Of a DNA stretch of 64,000 nucleotides, positions 62,640 to 64,000 are shown in pieces; position 1 is the stretch's first letter, and each line of letters starts with the position of its first letter. This DNA is from Bacteroidaceae bacterium (GTDB lineage Bacteria; Bacteroidota; Bacteroidia; Bacteroidales; Bacteroidaceae), in the NCBI GenBank assembly GCA_024698925.1, contig JAILQO010000057.1, positions 1 to 64,000 of the forward strand, in the 5' to 3' direction. The notes below the pieces were generated by a model. The model had not been told where the DNA came from. It saw nothing but the letters and a program-made list of their open reading frames with translations, and searched no databases. A program made the translations under genes and the position numbers.

Positions 62640-62715
62640 CCAAGGCGTGGAACTTATGTTCCAGGCCTTGAAACACATGTTCCAAGCCTTGGAATACATG
62701 TACCAAGCCTTGGAA
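62638..62715. repeat. array of four 15-bp palindromes at 21-bp pitch
   Basis: Units at 62638, 62659, 62680 and 62701: TTCCAAGGCGTGGAA, TTCCAGGCCTTGAAA, TTCCAAGCCTTGGAA, TACCAAGCCTTGGAA, each separated by 6-bp linkers (CTTATG, CACATG, TACATG). Same family as the array at 17016. Confidence 0.9.
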
Positions 62716-62879
62716 CATAAATTATTGTTCGTGACAGAAACATAGTTGCACAGGAACAACGTCTTCAGTACTTGGCCAGAAAAGGAGGGTTGCGAAATGT
62801 AAAAATGTCAGTCTCTCTGTTTAACAGCGGTTAAGCCGAGGGGTTCGGTTGTTAAAAGAAAGGAAAAAATAGCGACAAA

Positions 62880-62912
62880 TTGGCAGCGGGATAAACTTTC
62901 GCACTACTTTTG
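62880..62912 (+). promoter_or_regulatory. candidate degP promoter
   Basis: TTG (62880-62882), 22-bp spacer, TACTTTTG (62905-62912), 95 bp before the start. Spacing is one base longer than ideal. Confidence 0.5.
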
Positions 62913-63007
62913 TGTCCGAAAAAGCGAGGAGACCGCTCTCGCGGGGGACGCCCTGAGGTAGCATCTCAACAAGTAAAAGTGTAAATAGTAATCATTTATT
63001 GAATAAA

Positions 63008-64000
63008 ATGACACAAAAACAAAAGACATGGCTCGGCGCCGCAGCGCTGGTGCTGAGCAGCAGCCTGCTGACAGGCGCTATCGTGAGTAACAAGATTGCT
63101 GTGACTTCCACGGCAACAGCTGCGAGCACTCCCACGCTGGCGGCTTCACAGCCCGCTCCCGCTGTTGCGGGTCTGGTGGATCTGACCACAGCCGCAGAGC
63201 GATCCGTGAACTCTGTAGCTTATATTAAGGTGACGCAGAATGCCAAGCGTCAGACGGTGACTGTTCGCGATCCGTTTGAGGATTTCTTCGGCGATTTCTT
63301 CGGCTACGGCAATCGTGGTCGCGGCGGCCGTCAACAGGAAATCGAGACGCAACCCAAGCGCCAAGGTGCAGGTTCAGGCGTTATCATCTCTGCCGACGGC
63401 TATATTGTCACGAACAATCACGTCGTTGAAGGTGCTGATGAGATTCTTGTGAAAATGAACGACAATACGGAGTATAAAGGCCGCGTTATCGGTCTGGATG
63501 CTACCACCGACCTTGCCCTCATCAAGGTGGAGGCGAAGGGGCTTCCGGCCATCACCATTGGAAACTCTGACGATCTGAAGATTGGACAGTGGGTCCTGGC
63601 CGTCGGCAATCCTTTCAACCTGACCAGTACGGTAACGGCAGGTATCGTCTCGGCCAAAGCTCGCTCGCTGGGCGCTAACGGCGTTGAAAGTTTCATACAG
63701 ACTGACGCGGCTATCAATGCCGGTAATTCAGGTGGAGCGCTGGTCAACGAGCGTGGCGAATTGGTAGGTGTTAACGCGATGCTTTACAGCCAGACAGGCA
63801 GTTATAGTGGCTACGGTTTTGCCATTCCGACCACCATCATGAATAAGGTCGTTGCTGATCTGAAGGAATTCGGTATGGTGCAGCGTGCTATGTTGGGTGT
63901 GCGTGGTCAGGACGTTACCATTTATATTGACGTGCAGAAGGAAAAGGGCAACGAGGTTGATCTGGGCACCAATACAGGTATCTATATTCAGGATGTCGAG
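63008..64000 (+). CDS. DegP/HtrA-family serine protease, 3' end outside window
   Basis: 331 codons present. Signal/anchor (TWLGAAALVLSSSLLTGAIVSN) followed by a trypsin-like protease domain with catalytic triad: His in 'IVTNNHVVEG', Asp in 'DATTDLALIKV', Ser in 'INAGNSGGALVN'. The LA loop 'FEDFFGDFFGYGNRGRGGRQQEIE' is typical of DegP. The PDZ region begins near the window end and is truncated. A periplasmic protease/chaperone for misfolded envelope proteins. Confidence 0.93.
   Translation, partial: MTQKQKTWLGAAALVLSSSLLTGAIVSNKIAVTSTATAASTPTLAASQPAPAVAGLVDLTTAAERSVNSVAYIKVTQNAKRQTVTVRDPFEDFFGDFFGYGNRGRGGRQQEIETQPKRQGAGSGVIISADGYIVTNNHVVEGADEILVKMNDNTEYKGRVIGLDATTDLALIKVEAKGLPAITIGNSDDLKIGQWVLAVGNPFNLTSTVTAGIVSAKARSLGANGVESFIQTDAAINAGNSGGALVNERGELVGVNAMLYSQTGSYSGYGFAIPTTIMNKVVADLKEFGMVQRAMLGVRGQDVTIYIDVQKEKGNEVDLGTNTGIYIQDVE

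Larger units (their letters stand above)
62566..63007. other. 442-bp non-coding region between rnpB and the DegP gene
   Basis: Contains the rnpB terminator, the second 21-bp palindromic array (62638-62715), ~190 bp of ordinary sequence and the degP promoter region. No open frame worth annotating. Confidence 0.6.

Noticed and set aside
62638..62715. Rho-independent terminator cluster
   Set aside because: Palindromes are short and weak, lack T-runs, and the real rnpB terminator is just upstream at 62597.
1..64000. Insertion sequences or prophage
   Set aside because: No transposase, integrase or phage structural gene was seen in any frame; repeats here are short and non-coding or in-frame simple repeats.

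Overview
The window looks like a chromosomal segment of a Bacteroidales bacterium, most probably Prevotellaceae. This rests on several signs: -33/-7 promoters of the TTTG-N19..21-TAnnTTTG type instead of sigma70 boxes; a tmRNA whose tag reads GETRYALAA; fimbrillin (Mfa/FimA-like) lipoproteins with DUF3575 and DUF5119-type partners; DUF4831, DUF4886 and DUF3472 proteins; and many secreted proteins ending in a short '..GRxV..RGxNIVxxxGKVxKVLVK' tail. The species cannot be named from sequence alone. No insertion sequence, integrase, CRISPR array, rRNA or intact tRNA gene was seen.

Layout. 1-16.1 kb (minus strand): a fimbrial/surface locus reading from an OmpA-DUF3575 outer-membrane protein through a DUF5119-like lipoprotein, a GxxExxY protein, three large paralogous fimbrillins, a RelE/ParE-type toxin-antitoxin pair lodged between two of them, two smaller fimbrillin-family lipoproteins and a large VYGGGN-repeat surface protein cut by the window edge. 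16.1-17.2 kb is non-coding with a 21-bp-pitch palindrome array. 17.2-22.9 kb (minus): acyl-CoA synthetase, XRE-cupin regulator, a small His-tailed membrane protein, obgE and nnr. 23-28.4 kb (plus): hpt, adk, a DUF4831 protein and a multidomain secreted protein, then ssrA (tmRNA). 29-45.8 kb: an exopolysaccharide/capsule operon with a PglC/WcaJ-type initiating transferase, SLBB export protein, Wzz, Wzx, Wzy, glycosyltransferases, acyltransferase, DUF4886 protein, a reversed CotH-kinase gene, a WbsX-type protein, two GT2 enzymes and a WecA-type transferase. 45.9-48.9 kb (minus): rny, zapA and two coiled-coil or unknown genes, with a possible structured RNA between zapA and rny. 49-53.6 kb: BY-kinase (Wzc), Wza lipoprotein and rfbA. 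53.8-61.5 kb (minus): two giant secreted paralogues. 61.7-64 kb: HAD-like phosphatase, rnpB and a DegP/HtrA protease cut by the window end.

How the genes fit together. Most of the window builds the cell surface. The fimbrial locus supplies lipoprotein pilins, probable anchors and an outer-membrane protein. The polysaccharide genes are a Wzx/Wzy-dependent system whose outer-membrane exporter (Wza), co-polymerase (Wzz), BY-kinase (Wzc) and dTDP-sugar enzyme (RfbA) are split over two clusters around the rny-zapA housekeeping block. The rest is core housekeeping (ObgE, Nnr, Hpt, Adk, RNase Y, tmRNA, RNase P RNA, DegP).

The most unusual theme is non-coding simple repeats. Several families of short intergenic repeats (7-bp GTCCATT; 9-bp CTCATTGGC; TTTATCATTT; a CCCCTCC..GGAGGGG palindrome) run into the 5' ends of at least five genes, where they are translated and form much of the secretion signal. 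Others form arrays with 11-, 21- or 22-bp pitch, which are whole helical turns. These repeat-templated signal peptides and helically phased arrays are the main candidates for something undescribed here.
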